A stretch of DNA of 37,415 bases from contig NZ_WNKX01000037.1 of NCBI RefSeq assembly GCF_009720745.1, positions 1-37,415 on the forward strand, written 5' to 3'. The position numbers were made by a program, and so were the translations under genes. Positions within the stretch are counted from its first letter, which is position 1. Every line of letters starts with the position of its first letter. Below the pieces are notes generated by a model. It was not told the DNA's origin, made no database searches, and saw only the letters and a program-made list of their open reading frames with translations. The stretch comes from Massilia eburnea (GTDB taxonomy: Bacteria > Pseudomonadota > Gammaproteobacteria > Burkholderiales > Burkholderiaceae_D). Below, piece by piece: positions 24,601 through 31,833 of this stretch.

Positions 24601-24789
24601 ACCGTCACCGTGATCGTGGCCGGCCTGGTGCCGATCATGTTCGGTTCGGGTACGGGATCCGAGATCATGCAGCGTATCGCTGCGCCGATGGCAGGGGGAA
24701 TGCTGTCCGCCCCCCTGTTGTCGTTGTTTGTAGTACCGGCGGCGTTCCTGCTGCTGAGGCGGCGCGAAATCAAAGGAGAAATCACATGA
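21652..24789 (+). CDS. cusA: heavy-metal RND pump, Cu(I)/Ag(I) type CusA
   Basis: 1045 residues, HME-RND inner-membrane proton antiporter. The diagnostic residues fall at the same numbers as in E. coli CusA: Met573 (LLYMPSAL), Met623 (PLEMFETT) and Met672 (RLDMLATG) form the three-methionine metal site, and Asp405 (AMVDAAVVMIEN) lies in the proton relay helix. Twelve membrane helices and two large periplasmic loops are present. The Met triad makes monovalent copper/silver the substrate rather than Zn/Co/Cd. Translationally coupled to cusB and followed by cusF, whose start lies inside its last codons. Confidence 0.95.
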   Translation: MIAKLILWSIRNRFLVLLASVLLAGWGAWSLQRTPLDALPDLSDVQVIIRTSFPGQAPQIVENQATYPLTTQMLSVPGARTVRGYSFFGDSFVYVLFEDGTDPYWARSRVLEYLNQVQSRLPPQARASLGPDATGVGWVFEYALVDRSGKHDLAELRALQDWFLKYELKAVPNVAEVASLGGMVRQYQVVLDPARLRAFNITHGKVIEAIRRANQEAGGSVLELAEAEYMVRASGYLRSLEDFRQIPLALGAGGVAVRLGDVAAIQLGPEMRRGIAELNGEGEVAGGVIVMRSGKNALQTIDAVKARLADLKASLPPGVEIVPVYDRANLIRRAVGNLESKLAEEFVAVALVCALFLLHLRSALVAIVSLPLGVLAAYLVMRYQGVNANIMSLGGIAIAIGAMVDAAVVMIENAHKHIEAWRREHPGRALEGEEHWQVVGAAAAEVGPALFFSLLVIVLSFIPVFTLEAQEGRLFAPLAFTKTYAMAAAAALAVTLVPVLMGYLIRGRIPDERANPLNRWLVAAYRPLLERVLRWPKATLAVAAGVALLSLLPLARMGGEFMPPLDEGDLLYMPSALPGLGAGKVQQLLQQTDRLIKSVPEVESVFGKAGRAESATDPAPLEMFETTIQFKPREQWRPGMTPDKLVAELDRVVKVPGLANVWVPPIRNRLDMLATGIKSPVGIKVSGPSLQEIDRIAGEIERAVRPLAGVSSALAERLNGGRYIDVDIDRAAAGRYGLNIDEVQGVVASAVGGDNVGETVEGLQRFPINVRYPRELRDSLENLRNLPLLTERGAQLRLADVAAVRISDGPPMLRSENARLSGWVYVDIHGRDLRSTVQDMQRAVAASVKLPPGYSVSWSGQFEYLERATARLKVVVPATLLIIFVLLYLTFRRADEAALIMATLPFALAGGVWLLWALGHNLSVATGIGFIALAGVAAEFGVIMLLYLKHAWEARTAAGRSGQADLLDAIREGAVLRVRPKAMTVTVIVAGLVPIMFGSGTGSEIMQRIAAPMAGGMLSAPLLSLFVVPAAFLLLRRREIKGEIT

Positions 24790-25133
24790 AAGCATTCAGC
24801 ATCACCCTGCAGGCCGCGGCACTGGCGGCAGCTTGCCTGGCCGGCGCGCCGGCAATGGCGCAACACGCCGGCGCCGAGCACGCGCAGCACGGCGCCGCCG
24901 CAGCCAGCGCCGAGACCACCGAGGGGGAGGTCAAGAAGGTCGACAAGGCTTCGGGCAAGCTGACCATCAAGCACGGCGAGCTGAAAAACCTGGGCATGGG
25001 CGCCATGACCATGGTGTTCCGCGCCAAGGACACCGCCATGCTGGACCAAGTCAAAGCCGGCGACAAGATCCGCTTCACCGCGGAGAACGTGAACGGCGCG
25101 CTGACCGTCACGACCCTCGAGGTCGTGCAATAA
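24786..25133 (+). CDS. cusF: periplasmic copper-binding protein, CusF-like
   Basis: 115 residues. A signal peptide spans about 1-25 (ending APAMA). A His-containing linker (HAGAEHAQHG) leads to the five-stranded CusF barrel. The ligand strand reads IKHGELKNLGMGAMTMVF: His63, Met74 and Met76 match the CusF His/Met/Met set, while the position of the CusF tryptophan that stacks on Cu(I) is Met71 here. It delivers Cu(I)/Ag(I) to CusB. Starts within the end of cusA. A second CusF-like domain is fused to CusB in this same operon. Confidence 0.88.
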   Translation: MKAFSITLQAAALAAACLAGAPAMAQHAGAEHAQHGAAAASAETTEGEVKKVDKASGKLTIKHGELKNLGMGAMTMVFRAKDTAMLDQVKAGDKIRFTAENVNGALTVTTLEVVQ

Positions 25134-25142
25134 AGCGAAAAT

Positions 25143-25661
25143 TCAGGTGCGGGTGAATTCGATGCGCTGCTTGCGCGGGTTCGGCCGCACGATGTGTTCC
25201 AGCGGCAGCACGGTCGATTGCTTGATCTTTTTCAGCGCGATGTTCGATTTGACGTTGACCACGCCGGGCAGCAGCAGGATTTCCTTCATCATCAGATCGG
25301 CAAACGAGGCCAGGTCGTGCGACACCACGCGCGCCACATAATCCGCCTCGCCGGTCACCGAAAAGCATTCCATGACCTCCGGCACGTCACGGATCGCCTG
25401 CTCGAAGGCGTCGCCGCGCTTTTCTCCATGGCGGTCCAGCGTGATATGGACGAAGGCCATCACGTCCAGGCCCACCGTGGTCGGTTCCAATACCGCCGCG
25501 TAGTGGTCGATGATGCCCGCTTCGCGCAAGCGCTGCACGCGCCGGCCCACCTGCGACACCGATAAATGCAGCACCTCTGCCAGTGCGGCGTTGGTGGCCT
25601 CGCCATTGCGTTGCAGTTCATTTAACAGCGATAAGTCATGGCGGTCGACGGTGATCATCAT
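25143..25661 (-). CDS. Lrp/AsnC-family transcriptional regulator
   Basis: 172 residues. An N-terminal helix-turn-helix (about 5-55: DRHDLSLLNELQRNGEATN, then LSVSQVGRRVQRLREAGII) is joined to the C-terminal RAM ligand domain (TVGLDVMAFVHITL ... ECFSVTGEADYVARVV). Proteins of this family bind amino acids or related acids and form octamers on DNA. Divergent from hppD, with three TGCGCAAAA-type repeats in the gap, so it probably controls tyrosine/phenylalanine degradation. Two adjacent ATGs follow AAGGAAA. It is convergent with cusF, 9 bases between stops. Confidence 0.88.
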   Translation of the reverse strand: MMITVDRHDLSLLNELQRNGEATNAALAEVLHLSVSQVGRRVQRLREAGIIDHYAAVLEPTTVGLDVMAFVHITLDRHGEKRGDAFEQAIRDVPEVMECFSVTGEADYVARVVSHDLASFADLMMKEILLLPGVVNVKSNIALKKIKQSTVLPLEHIVRPNPRKQRIEFTRT

Positions 25662-25676
25662 GGTTTCCTTGGTTTG

Positions 25677-25726
25677 TGCGCAAAACGCTCATATTTTGCG
25701 GTTTTGACTGTGAATTATGCGCAAAA
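25677..25726. promoter_or_regulatory. TGCGCAAAA repeats between asnC-type gene and hppD
   Basis: TGCGCAAAA at 25677-25685 and 25718-25726 (41 bases apart, about four helical turns), with an inverted TTTTGCG at 25694-25700 between them. Repeated short sites on one DNA face are typical for Lrp/AsnC regulators. They lie next to the regulator's own start and upstream of hppD. Confidence 0.45.
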
Positions 25727-25783
25727 AATCCAGTATCGGTGCGTAGTATATCCAATATCTGAACACCTTTCCGGAGACAGCAA

Positions 25784-26851
25784 ATGACCGATTCCTTGTG
25801 GGACAACCCGATGGGCACCGACGGCTTCGAATTCATCGAATACGCCGCCCCAGACCCAGTCGCAATGGGCAAAACTTTTGAAGCCATGGGCTTTACCGCC
25901 GTGGCGCGCCACCGCAGCAAGGACGTGACCCTGTACCGCCAGGGCGACGTGAATTTCCTGCTGAACGCCGAAAAAGACTCGTTCGCACAGCGCTTCGCAG
26001 AACTGCACGGCCCCTCCGTATGCGCCATCGGCTTCCGAGTGAAAGATGCAAGCTATGCCTACAAGCGCGCGCTGCGCCTGGGCGCCTGGGGTTTCGAGAG
26101 CAAGGCCGGCCCGATGGAACTGAACTTGCCTGCCATCAAAGGCATCGGCGATTCGCTGATCTACCTGGTCGACCGCTGGCCTGGCAACGGCAATATCAGC
26201 ATTTACGACGTCGACTTTGAGCCGATCCCCGGCGTCGACCAGAACCCGAAAGGCCATGGCCTGACCTATATCGACCACCTGACCCACAATGTGCACCGCG
26301 GCCGCATGGGTGAGTGGGCCGAGTTCTACGAGCGCCTGTTCAACTTCCGCGAAGTGCGCTACTTCGACATCGAGGGCCAGGTCACCGGCGTCAAGTCGAA
26401 GGCCATGACCAGCCCTTGCGGCAAGCTGCGCATCCCGATCAACGAGGAAGGCACCGACCGCCCAGGCCAGATCCAGGAATACCTGGACGCCTACCGCGGC
26501 GAAGGCATCCAGCATATCGCCATGGGCAGCGACAACCTGTACGAATCGGTCGACAAGCTGCGCGCCTCGGGCGTGAAGCTGCTCGACACGATCGACACCT
26601 ACTACGAACTGGTCGACCGCCGCATCCCCGGCCATGGCGAACAGCTGCAAGCCCTGCGCGAGCGCAAGATCCTGATCGACGGCAAGCCGGGCGACCTGCT
26701 GCTGCAGATCTTCTCGCAGAACCAGCTGGGTCCTGTGTTCTTCGAGTTCATCCAGCGCAAGGGCAACCAGGGCTTTGGTGAAGGCAATTTCAAAGCCCTG
26801 TTCGAGTCCATTGAGCTGGACCAGATGCGCCGCGGCGTGCTGACAGCCTAG
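25784..26851 (+). CDS. hppD: 4-hydroxyphenylpyruvate dioxygenase
   Basis: 355 residues, Fe(II)-dependent vicinal-oxygen-chelate fold. Iron ligands are visible as His165 (IDHLTHNV), His244 (GIQHIAMGS) and Glu321 (FFEFIQRKG). It converts 4-hydroxyphenylpyruvate to homogentisate in the cytosol, the second step of tyrosine degradation. Length is normal. CGGAGA lies upstream of the ATG. The other genes of the homogentisate route are not in the window. It is divergent from the AsnC-type regulator, and its stop overlaps the convergent universal-stress gene by 4 bases. Confidence 0.96.
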   Translation: MTDSLWDNPMGTDGFEFIEYAAPDPVAMGKTFEAMGFTAVARHRSKDVTLYRQGDVNFLLNAEKDSFAQRFAELHGPSVCAIGFRVKDASYAYKRALRLGAWGFESKAGPMELNLPAIKGIGDSLIYLVDRWPGNGNISIYDVDFEPIPGVDQNPKGHGLTYIDHLTHNVHRGRMGEWAEFYERLFNFREVRYFDIEGQVTGVKSKAMTSPCGKLRIPINEEGTDRPGQIQEYLDAYRGEGIQHIAMGSDNLYESVDKLRASGVKLLDTIDTYYELVDRRIPGHGEQLQALRERKILIDGKPGDLLLQIFSQNQLGPVFFEFIQRKGNQGFGEGNFKALFESIELDQMRRGVLTA

Positions 26852-27684
26852 TGCGCCATCAGTACTGGCAGCGTTGCCGTTGCCAGTACTGTGCGCGTGG
26901 CGCCGCCCAGCATCAGTTCGCGGAAGCGGCTATGGCCGTAGGCGCCCATCACCAGCAGGTCGACGTTGAAGTCGGCCGCAAGCGACAGGATTGCCTTGCC
27001 GGGATCCGTCGGTTCGGGCCTGCGCAGCACCTCGACGTTCACGCCGTGCCGCGCCAGGTAAAGGGCGATGTCGGCGCCGGGGGATTCGCCCAATATGCCG
27101 CTGCTGTTTCCCAGCACGGCCAGCGTGACCTGTTCCGCGCCGCGCAGCAGGGGCAGGGCGGCGGTGACGGCCCTGGCGGCCTGTGGGCTGCCGTTCCAGG
27201 CCACCAGCACGCGTTTGCCGACGGTGGCGAAGCGGCCGTTGCGCGGTACCAGCAATACCGGACGGCCGCAATTCAATATCACATAGTCCGGCAAGTCGGG
27301 CAGCAGGCTCGGTTCTTCCTGATCCGCGGCCGGCGCCTGGCCCAGTACCACCAGGTCGGCGTAGCGCGCCTGCAGGCACAAGCCTGCGTATTCGTCGTCA
27401 TTGCTGCTGCGCGCCTCGTGCGAAGGGACGCCAAGACGCTCGGCAATGCTGTTGAAATGCCCCAGCGCCTGCTGCACGCGCTCCTGGGCGCGCCGCAAGT
27501 AATCGGCGAGGTACACGCCGCTGCCCTCATAGCTGCGGCCAGCCAGCATGGAGCGCGGCATGCCGGTCATTGCCGCGCCAACCAGGTGGGCGTCTTCCCG
27601 AATGGCCAGCGCCGCCGCCAGCGCGATGCGGGCTTCGGTGTTGGAGGCTCGGTCTGCATGGACTACGATGGTGCGGTAAGACAT
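26848..27684 (-). CDS. universal stress protein (tandem-length, 278 aa)
   Basis: 278 residues, about twice the size of a single UspA domain. Each half begins with a strand such as YRTIVVHADRAS or KRVLVAWNGSP. The C-terminal half has the ATP-binding end motif GAYGHSRFRELMLGGATRTV (G-2x-G-9x-G-T). The N-terminal half ends in VVLGQAP... and appears to lack this loop, so it may be degenerate. Such proteins respond to starvation or oxygen limitation. AGGAGG precedes the ATG. A candidate FNR/ANR box lies 58-71 bases upstream (27742-27755), consistent with anaerobic control. Confidence 0.88.
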   Translation of the reverse strand: MSYRTIVVHADRASNTEARIALAAALAIREDAHLVGAAMTGMPRSMLAGRSYEGSGVYLADYLRRAQERVQQALGHFNSIAERLGVPSHEARSSNDDEYAGLCLQARYADLVVLGQAPAADQEEPSLLPDLPDYVILNCGRPVLLVPRNGRFATVGKRVLVAWNGSPQAARAVTAALPLLRGAEQVTLAVLGNSSGILGESPGADIALYLARHGVNVEVLRRPEPTDPGKAILSLAADFNVDLLVMGAYGHSRFRELMLGGATRTVLATATLPVLMAH

Positions 27685-27741
27685 GGTGTCCTCCTGTGTT
27701 GATCATGACGCAAGTTTGCGCCGGCTTGCGGTGCGCGATCC

Positions 27742-27755
27742 ATGACCTGGGTCAA
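27742..27755. promoter_or_regulatory. candidate FNR/ANR-type box
   Basis: ATGACCTGGGTCAA, read on the minus strand as TTGACCCAGGTCAT, fits the FNR/ANR pattern TTGAY-N4-RTCAA with one mismatch. It lies between the universal-stress gene (minus) and the periplasmic-binding-protein gene (plus). Its spacing to the stress gene leaves room for a class II activated promoter. Confidence 0.5.
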
Positions 27756-27765
27756 GCCGCTCTGC

Positions 27766-27771
27766 TATCAT
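27766..27771 (+). promoter_or_regulatory. -10 element TATCAT directly before a start codon
   Basis: TATCAT ends six bases before ATG 27778, so transcription would start at or next to the ATG. No Shine-Dalgarno sequence is present and no convincing -35 is visible. Confidence 0.35.
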
Positions 27772-27777
27772 CGGTTC

Positions 27778-28506
27778 ATGGCTCCTTTCCGAATTGCGGG
27801 CATTTGCCTGCTGCTGGCGCTGAGCCCTGCCGCAATGGCCGGGCCGGGCGAGCTCGTATTTGTCGCCGCGACCAATCACAACATGCCCTTGTCCCGCTTC
27901 CACGATGGAGAGTTGGCAGATGGGATATTGAAGGACTTGGGCGATAGCATTGCCATGCGCATGGGTTTGCACGCGCGTTATGTCAGCGCGCCCGCCAAAC
28001 GGGTCGCCGAAATCGTTAGCAGCGGCCGGGCGGACGGCGTCTGCTTCGTCCTTCCGCGCTGGCTGCCAGGGGTGTTCAACTGGAGCCAGCCCCTGATTCC
28101 CGACGCCGGCGTGCTGGTGTCGCGGGTGGAGGCGCCGCCGGTGCGGGTGCTGTCGGACCTGGCGAACAAACCTGTCGGCACCGTGCTTGGCTATTCGTAT
28201 TCCATGATCCAGTCGGAACTGGGCCGGGCTTTTGTGCGCGAGGATGCGCCGAGCATGGAGCTGAACATTTCCAAGATCCTGCACGGGCGCATGCAGTACG
28301 CGATCATGGGACGCATGAATGCGGAATACCTGATGCACGCCTACCCCCAGCACAAGTTGCGCATCGACTTTGAATTCGATCCGTTCATGGCCCAATGCGC
28401 ATTTTCGCCGAAGTCCGCGATTCCTTTCAGCGACGTCCAGCGCGCCATCGACGGTCTTGTCGCCGATGGCAGTGTCGAGCGAATGATGCGGCGCTATCGG
28501 CTATAA
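27778..28506 (+). CDS. periplasmic solute-binding protein (family 3 type)
   Basis: 242 residues. A signal peptide spans about 1-20 (PFRIAGICLLLALSPAAMA). The mature part has the layout of extracellular solute-binding family 3: ELVFVAATNHNMPLS at the start, LADGILKDLGDSIAMRMG, later VGTVLGYSYS, and a C-terminal IDGLVADGSVERMMRRY helix. No transport permease genes are adjacent, so it may be a stand-alone sensor-like or orphan binding protein. I use ATG 27778. An in-frame ATG at 27742 would add 12 residues before the signal peptide and lies in the FNR-like box. Confidence 0.75.
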   Translation: MAPFRIAGICLLLALSPAAMAGPGELVFVAATNHNMPLSRFHDGELADGILKDLGDSIAMRMGLHARYVSAPAKRVAEIVSSGRADGVCFVLPRWLPGVFNWSQPLIPDAGVLVSRVEAPPVRVLSDLANKPVGTVLGYSYSMIQSELGRAFVREDAPSMELNISKILHGRMQYAIMGRMNAEYLMHAYPQHKLRIDFEFDPFMAQCAFSPKSAIPFSDVQRAIDGLVADGSVERMMRRYRL

Positions 28507-28513
28507 TGTTCTT

Positions 28514-28529
28514 CCTTTCGGCCGAAAGG
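28514..28529. promoter_or_regulatory. perfect 16-bp palindrome before the DinB-family gene
   Basis: CCTTTCGGCCGAAAGG is fully self-complementary and contains the ribosome-binding site (AAAGG) of the next gene. A perfect -10 hexamer TATAAT (28502-28507) lies just upstream. It could be an operator overlapping the transcription start. Confidence 0.45.
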
Positions 28530-28537
28530 ATTCGCAA

Positions 28538-29032
28538 ATGTCCCGCTCCCTCCTCAACACGCTGTTCGACTACAAGGCATGGGCCAATGTCGAACTGTTC
28601 GACGTACTCTCCACCGTCACTTCTGAAACTGATTTGCACACTGCGATCAGGACGATGAATCACATTTACGTTGTCGACCGCATTTTCCGTGCCCACTTGC
28701 TGGGCGAAGCGCATGGCTACGAGGCAAGCAACACCCGGACGACGCCCACCCTCGAGGAGTTGCGCGCCGCAGTGCAGGAGACGGACGCCTGGTACCAGCA
28801 ATATGTCAGCAGCCTGGATGAAGATGCGCTGGCGGCCGGGATCCGCTTCCGGTTCACGGACGGCGACTCGGGTCTGATGTCACGCGAAGAAATACTGATG
28901 CACGTGATTACCCACGGCGGCTACCATCGGGGCAATGTGGGGCAGGTGCTGAAGAATATCGCCATCAACCCGCCGCGCGATATCCTGACAAAATTCCTGC
29001 ACGCGAGCGAGCCGCAGCGCCGGTTGGTATAA
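28538..29032 (+). CDS. DinB/YfiT-family metal-binding protein
   Basis: 164 residues, four-helix bundle of the DinB superfamily. The three metal-binding histidines are visible: His42 (TMNHIYVVDRI), His126 and His130 (ITHGGYHRGNVGQVL). Members include damage-inducible proteins and bacillithiol or mycothiol S-transferases. In proteobacteria the substrate is usually unknown. AAAGGA lies before the ATG, inside the palindrome 28514-28529. It has its own -10 element overlapping the preceding stop codon, so it is probably transcribed independently. Confidence 0.85.
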   Translation: MSRSLLNTLFDYKAWANVELFDVLSTVTSETDLHTAIRTMNHIYVVDRIFRAHLLGEAHGYEASNTRTTPTLEELRAAVQETDAWYQQYVSSLDEDALAAGIRFRFTDGDSGLMSREEILMHVITHGGYHRGNVGQVLKNIAINPPRDILTKFLHASEPQRRLV

Positions 29033-29033
29033 T
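29028..29033 (+). promoter_or_regulatory. consensus -10 TATAAT of the czc operon
   Basis: TATAAT ends eight bases before ATG 29042 and overlaps the stop of the DinB gene. No Shine-Dalgarno sequence precedes the ATG, implying a very short or absent leader. The -35 region (near 29005) is weak, as expected for an activator-dependent metal promoter. Confidence 0.45.
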
Positions 29034-29041
29034 TCGCGACC

Positions 29042-29362
29042 ATGAATATCCGGCGCGCCCTCGTCATCCTGCTGCTGTTCCTGCTCCCGCTCCAGGCGAC
29101 CCTGGCCGCGGCGGATGGCTGCTGCCTGGGCGCCAAGGTGCTGCAAGCCGGCGAGCAAGGCGCTTCCTTGCCGGACTTGCCCGGCTCGGATGGCGGCTGC
29201 TGCACGCAGTGCGACTTCTGCCATCATTTCCACGCGCCGTTTGTCGCGGCGCCGGCCGGCGCGCCACAGTATGCCGAATCGATCGCTCCAGTGCAGGCGC
29301 CGGAGCCGCCCATTCATTCCTTTATCCCGGACATCCCTCCGCGTCCCGACAGGCTCCGCTGA
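29042..29362 (+). CDS. small exported Cys/His-rich protein heading the czc operon (CzcI-like position)
   Basis: 106 residues. A signal peptide spans about 1-23 (MNIRRALVILLLFLLPLQAT and on). Metal-ligand clusters are Cys27-Cys28 and the dense run CCTQCDFCHHFH (53-64), four Cys and three His, with a proline-rich tail. It stands directly before czcC, the position of czcI in Cupriavidus, where a small periplasmic protein modulates the operon. Sequence similarity to CzcI itself is not clear. Role in metal binding or sensing is inferred. Confidence 0.65.
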   Translation: MNIRRALVILLLFLLPLQATLAAADGCCLGAKVLQAGEQGASLPDLPGSDGGCCTQCDFCHHFHAPFVAAPAGAPQYAESIAPVQAPEPPIHSFIPDIPPRPDRLR

Positions 29363-29416
29363 TTGATCCGGCTGCGTCATGCAGCCGTTCCCCATCAATC
29401 ATCAAGGAGCAACATC

Positions 29417-30643
29417 GTGAAAACCATTTGCGTGCCCTTGCTGGCGGCCATTTGCATGGCGCCGGCGTGGGCGCAACCATCATTGACGCTTGCCGATGCG
29501 CTGGAACGCGCCCGGCAAAGCAATCCCGAACTGCGGGCGCTGGCGCTGGAAGCGGCGGCCGTCGACGCTGCCGGAGAACAGGCGGCGCTGCTGCCTAATC
29601 CTTCGCTGGAGTACCTGAAAGAAGGACGGGCCAGCGAGGGCGGATCTTCGGCTATCCAGCTTTCGATTCCGCTTGAACCTGGCGGCAAGCGCGCTGCCCG
29701 TATGGCGGTGGCGCGCGCCGCAAGCCGCACCGCCGCGCTGGAGCTGGCGATAGGGCGCGCGCGGCTCGAGGCCGACGTCGCCGCGGCCTATCATCAGGCA
29801 TGGCTCGCGCAGCAGCAGGTGGCGTTGGCTGCGCAGGTCAGTGAAACAGGGCGCCATTCCAGTGATGCCGCGGCACGCCGCGTGCTGACGGGGAAGGTTT
29901 CTCCCGTCGAAGAGGCGCGGGCGCGCGTGGCGGAAGCCAACTGGCGTATCGAGGGCGTCACCGCCCAGCGCGAACTGGATGAGGCGCGTATCAGGCTTGC
30001 CGGCTTGCTGGGCAAGGCAGACGGCGAGCTGGGAATGCTCGCGGCGCCCGCATCGCCGGAGGAGGCGGCGCTGCCGGCAGCCCAGGTCGAGCAGCTGGCC
30101 TCCGCCGCGCCGGCAGTCGAGAAGGCCGTTGCGGAAGTCGAGGCGGGCGAGGCCTCCGTGCGGCTGGAGCGCGCGCAGCGCATTCCCGACATTGCGCTGA
30201 TCGTTGGCGTCAAGCGGGAAGGGCCGGGGCGCGAGCGGGTACGGCAGAACATCATCGGCCTGTCGTTGCCGCTGCCGCTGTTCAACCGCAACCAGGGCGC
30301 GATCCTTGCGGCCGAACGCCGCGCCGACAAGGCGCGTGCGGAACTGGAAGCGACACGCCAGCGCGTACGGCTTGAGGCCATGCAGGCGCACGCGCGCCTG
30401 CAGGCGGCGCTGCAGCAGGAGCGGCTGGTGCGCGAAGAAGTCCTGCCCGGAGCCCGGTACGCAGCCGAGGCGGCGATGAAAGGCTTCGAAGCAGGCAAAT
30501 TCAATTACGTCGAGGTGCTGGACGCACAGCGGACCTGGGCCCAGGCGCAGGGCCAGCATCTGCGCGCCATCTCCGACTTCTATCGGGCCAAGGCCGACCT
30601 GGCAAAGCTGGTCGGCGTCACGGATATCAAGGATTTGAAATGA
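29417..30643 (+). CDS. czcC: outer-membrane efflux channel, CzcC type
   Basis: 408 residues. A GTG start at 29417 is chosen because AAGGAG (29404-29409) lies upstream and a signal peptide follows at once (VKTICVPLLAAICMAPAWA). The frame is open upstream to 29363 without such a site. Outer-membrane efflux family: LTLADALERARQSNPEL opens repeat one, and long coiled helices with a conserved FNRNQGAI segment and GKFNYVEVLDAQRTW near the C-terminus complete it. It forms the outer channel of a three-part metal pump. The stop overlaps the ATG of czcB. Confidence 0.88.
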   Translation: MKTICVPLLAAICMAPAWAQPSLTLADALERARQSNPELRALALEAAAVDAAGEQAALLPNPSLEYLKEGRASEGGSSAIQLSIPLEPGGKRAARMAVARAASRTAALELAIGRARLEADVAAAYHQAWLAQQQVALAAQVSETGRHSSDAAARRVLTGKVSPVEEARARVAEANWRIEGVTAQRELDEARIRLAGLLGKADGELGMLAAPASPEEAALPAAQVEQLASAAPAVEKAVAEVEAGEASVRLERAQRIPDIALIVGVKREGPGRERVRQNIIGLSLPLPLFNRNQGAILAAERRADKARAELEATRQRVRLEAMQAHARLQAALQQERLVREEVLPGARYAAEAAMKGFEAGKFNYVEVLDAQRTWAQAQGQHLRAISDFYRAKADLAKLVGVTDIKDLK

Positions 30644-31824
30644 ACAGGCATCAGAAAACCACCATTGCTGCCATGCTGGCCGTTGCCGCGCTGTTGGCGG
30701 GCGGCGTTCTAGGCTGGGAGCGCGCTGCAGGCGCTGCAAAGGCAATAGACGCCCAGGCGGCGCAACACCCGCGCGCCGAGGCGGCGCCGCATTCGGAGGC
30801 GATTCCATTTACAGACGCACAGGTTGCGGCAGCGGACATCCAGGTGCGCACCGCCGCCGCAGCCAGGCTGGAAACATTCGTCCGCCTGCCTGGCGAAGTC
30901 AAACTGAATGAAGACCGCACCGCCCACGTCACGCCGCGTGTTGATGGCATCGTGCAGGAAGTCCAGGCCAGCCTTGGCCAGCAGGTGCGCAAGGGGCAGT
31001 TGCTGGCGGTTGTCGCCAGTGCCGACGTCTCCGAACAGCGCAGCACCCTGGCCGCCGCCGAAAAGCGCGCGGCCCTGGCGCAGGCGGTGTACCAGGCCGA
31101 GAAAAGACTGTGGGAAGAGCGGGTCTCGGCCCGCCAGGACTATCTGAAAGCCGAGCAGGAATGGCAGGAAGCCGGCATCGCCGTGCAGAACGCCCGCCAG
31201 AAACTGGTGGCGATCGGCGCCGGCGCCTCCGGCAAGGGGCCGTTCAACCGCCTTGAAATCCGCGCGCCTTTCGATGGCCTCATCGTCGACAAGCACATCG
31301 CCGTGGGCGAAGCAGTCGGTGCGGATGCCAAGGTATTCACCGTCTCCGACCTGCGCCGGGTATGGGCGGAAGTCGTGGTGCCTGCGAAGGACCTCGAAAT
31401 TGTGAAGGTCGGCACGGAAGCCGTGCTGCATTCGGCTGCTTCCGACGCGGCAGTGAAAGGCAAGGTGAGCTTCGTCAGCGCCATGATCGGAGAGCAGACC
31501 CGCGCAGCACGCGCCCGCGTGGTGCTGGACAACCCCAAGCTGGCCTGGCGTCCAGGACTGTTCGTGGACGTTGACGTGGTCACGGGCGCAGCGGAGGTGC
31601 CGGTCGCCGTCGAAAAGGAAGCGCTGCAAACGCTGAATGGCGTGCAGGTAGTGTTCCAGCGCGATGGACAGGCATTCAAGCCCGTACCGGTCACCGTCGG
31701 CCGTGCGGACGGCAAGCTGGTGGAAATCATCTCCGGCCTGCGCGCGCAATCCCGGTACGCCGCAGCCCACAGCTTCACCATCAAGGCGGAGCAGGGCAAG
31801 GGTGCTGCCGGCCATGACGATTAA
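30640..31824 (+). CDS. czcB: RND periplasmic adaptor, CzcB type
   Basis: 394 residues. N-terminal membrane anchor (about 8-26), then membrane-fusion-protein domains: barrel-sandwich with DGIVQEVQASLGQQVRKGQLL, a helical hairpin (EKRLWEERVSARQDYLKAEQEWQ region), a second lipoyl half (RAPFDGLIVDKHIAVGEAV) and a beta-barrel ending LAWRPGLFVDVDV. The first part has few His residues compared with classical CzcB, and no fused metal domain is seen, unlike the CusB of this window. It couples CzcA to CzcC. Overlaps czcC by ATGA and is followed by AAGGAG for czcA. Confidence 0.9.
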   Translation: MNRHQKTTIAAMLAVAALLAGGVLGWERAAGAAKAIDAQAAQHPRAEAAPHSEAIPFTDAQVAAADIQVRTAAAARLETFVRLPGEVKLNEDRTAHVTPRVDGIVQEVQASLGQQVRKGQLLAVVASADVSEQRSTLAAAEKRAALAQAVYQAEKRLWEERVSARQDYLKAEQEWQEAGIAVQNARQKLVAIGAGASGKGPFNRLEIRAPFDGLIVDKHIAVGEAVGADAKVFTVSDLRRVWAEVVVPAKDLEIVKVGTEAVLHSAASDAAVKGKVSFVSAMIGEQTRAARARVVLDNPKLAWRPGLFVDVDVVTGAAEVPVAVEKEALQTLNGVQVVFQRDGQAFKPVPVTVGRADGKLVEIISGLRAQSRYAAAHSFTIKAEQGKGAAGHDD

Positions 31825-31833
31825 GGAGCCGCC

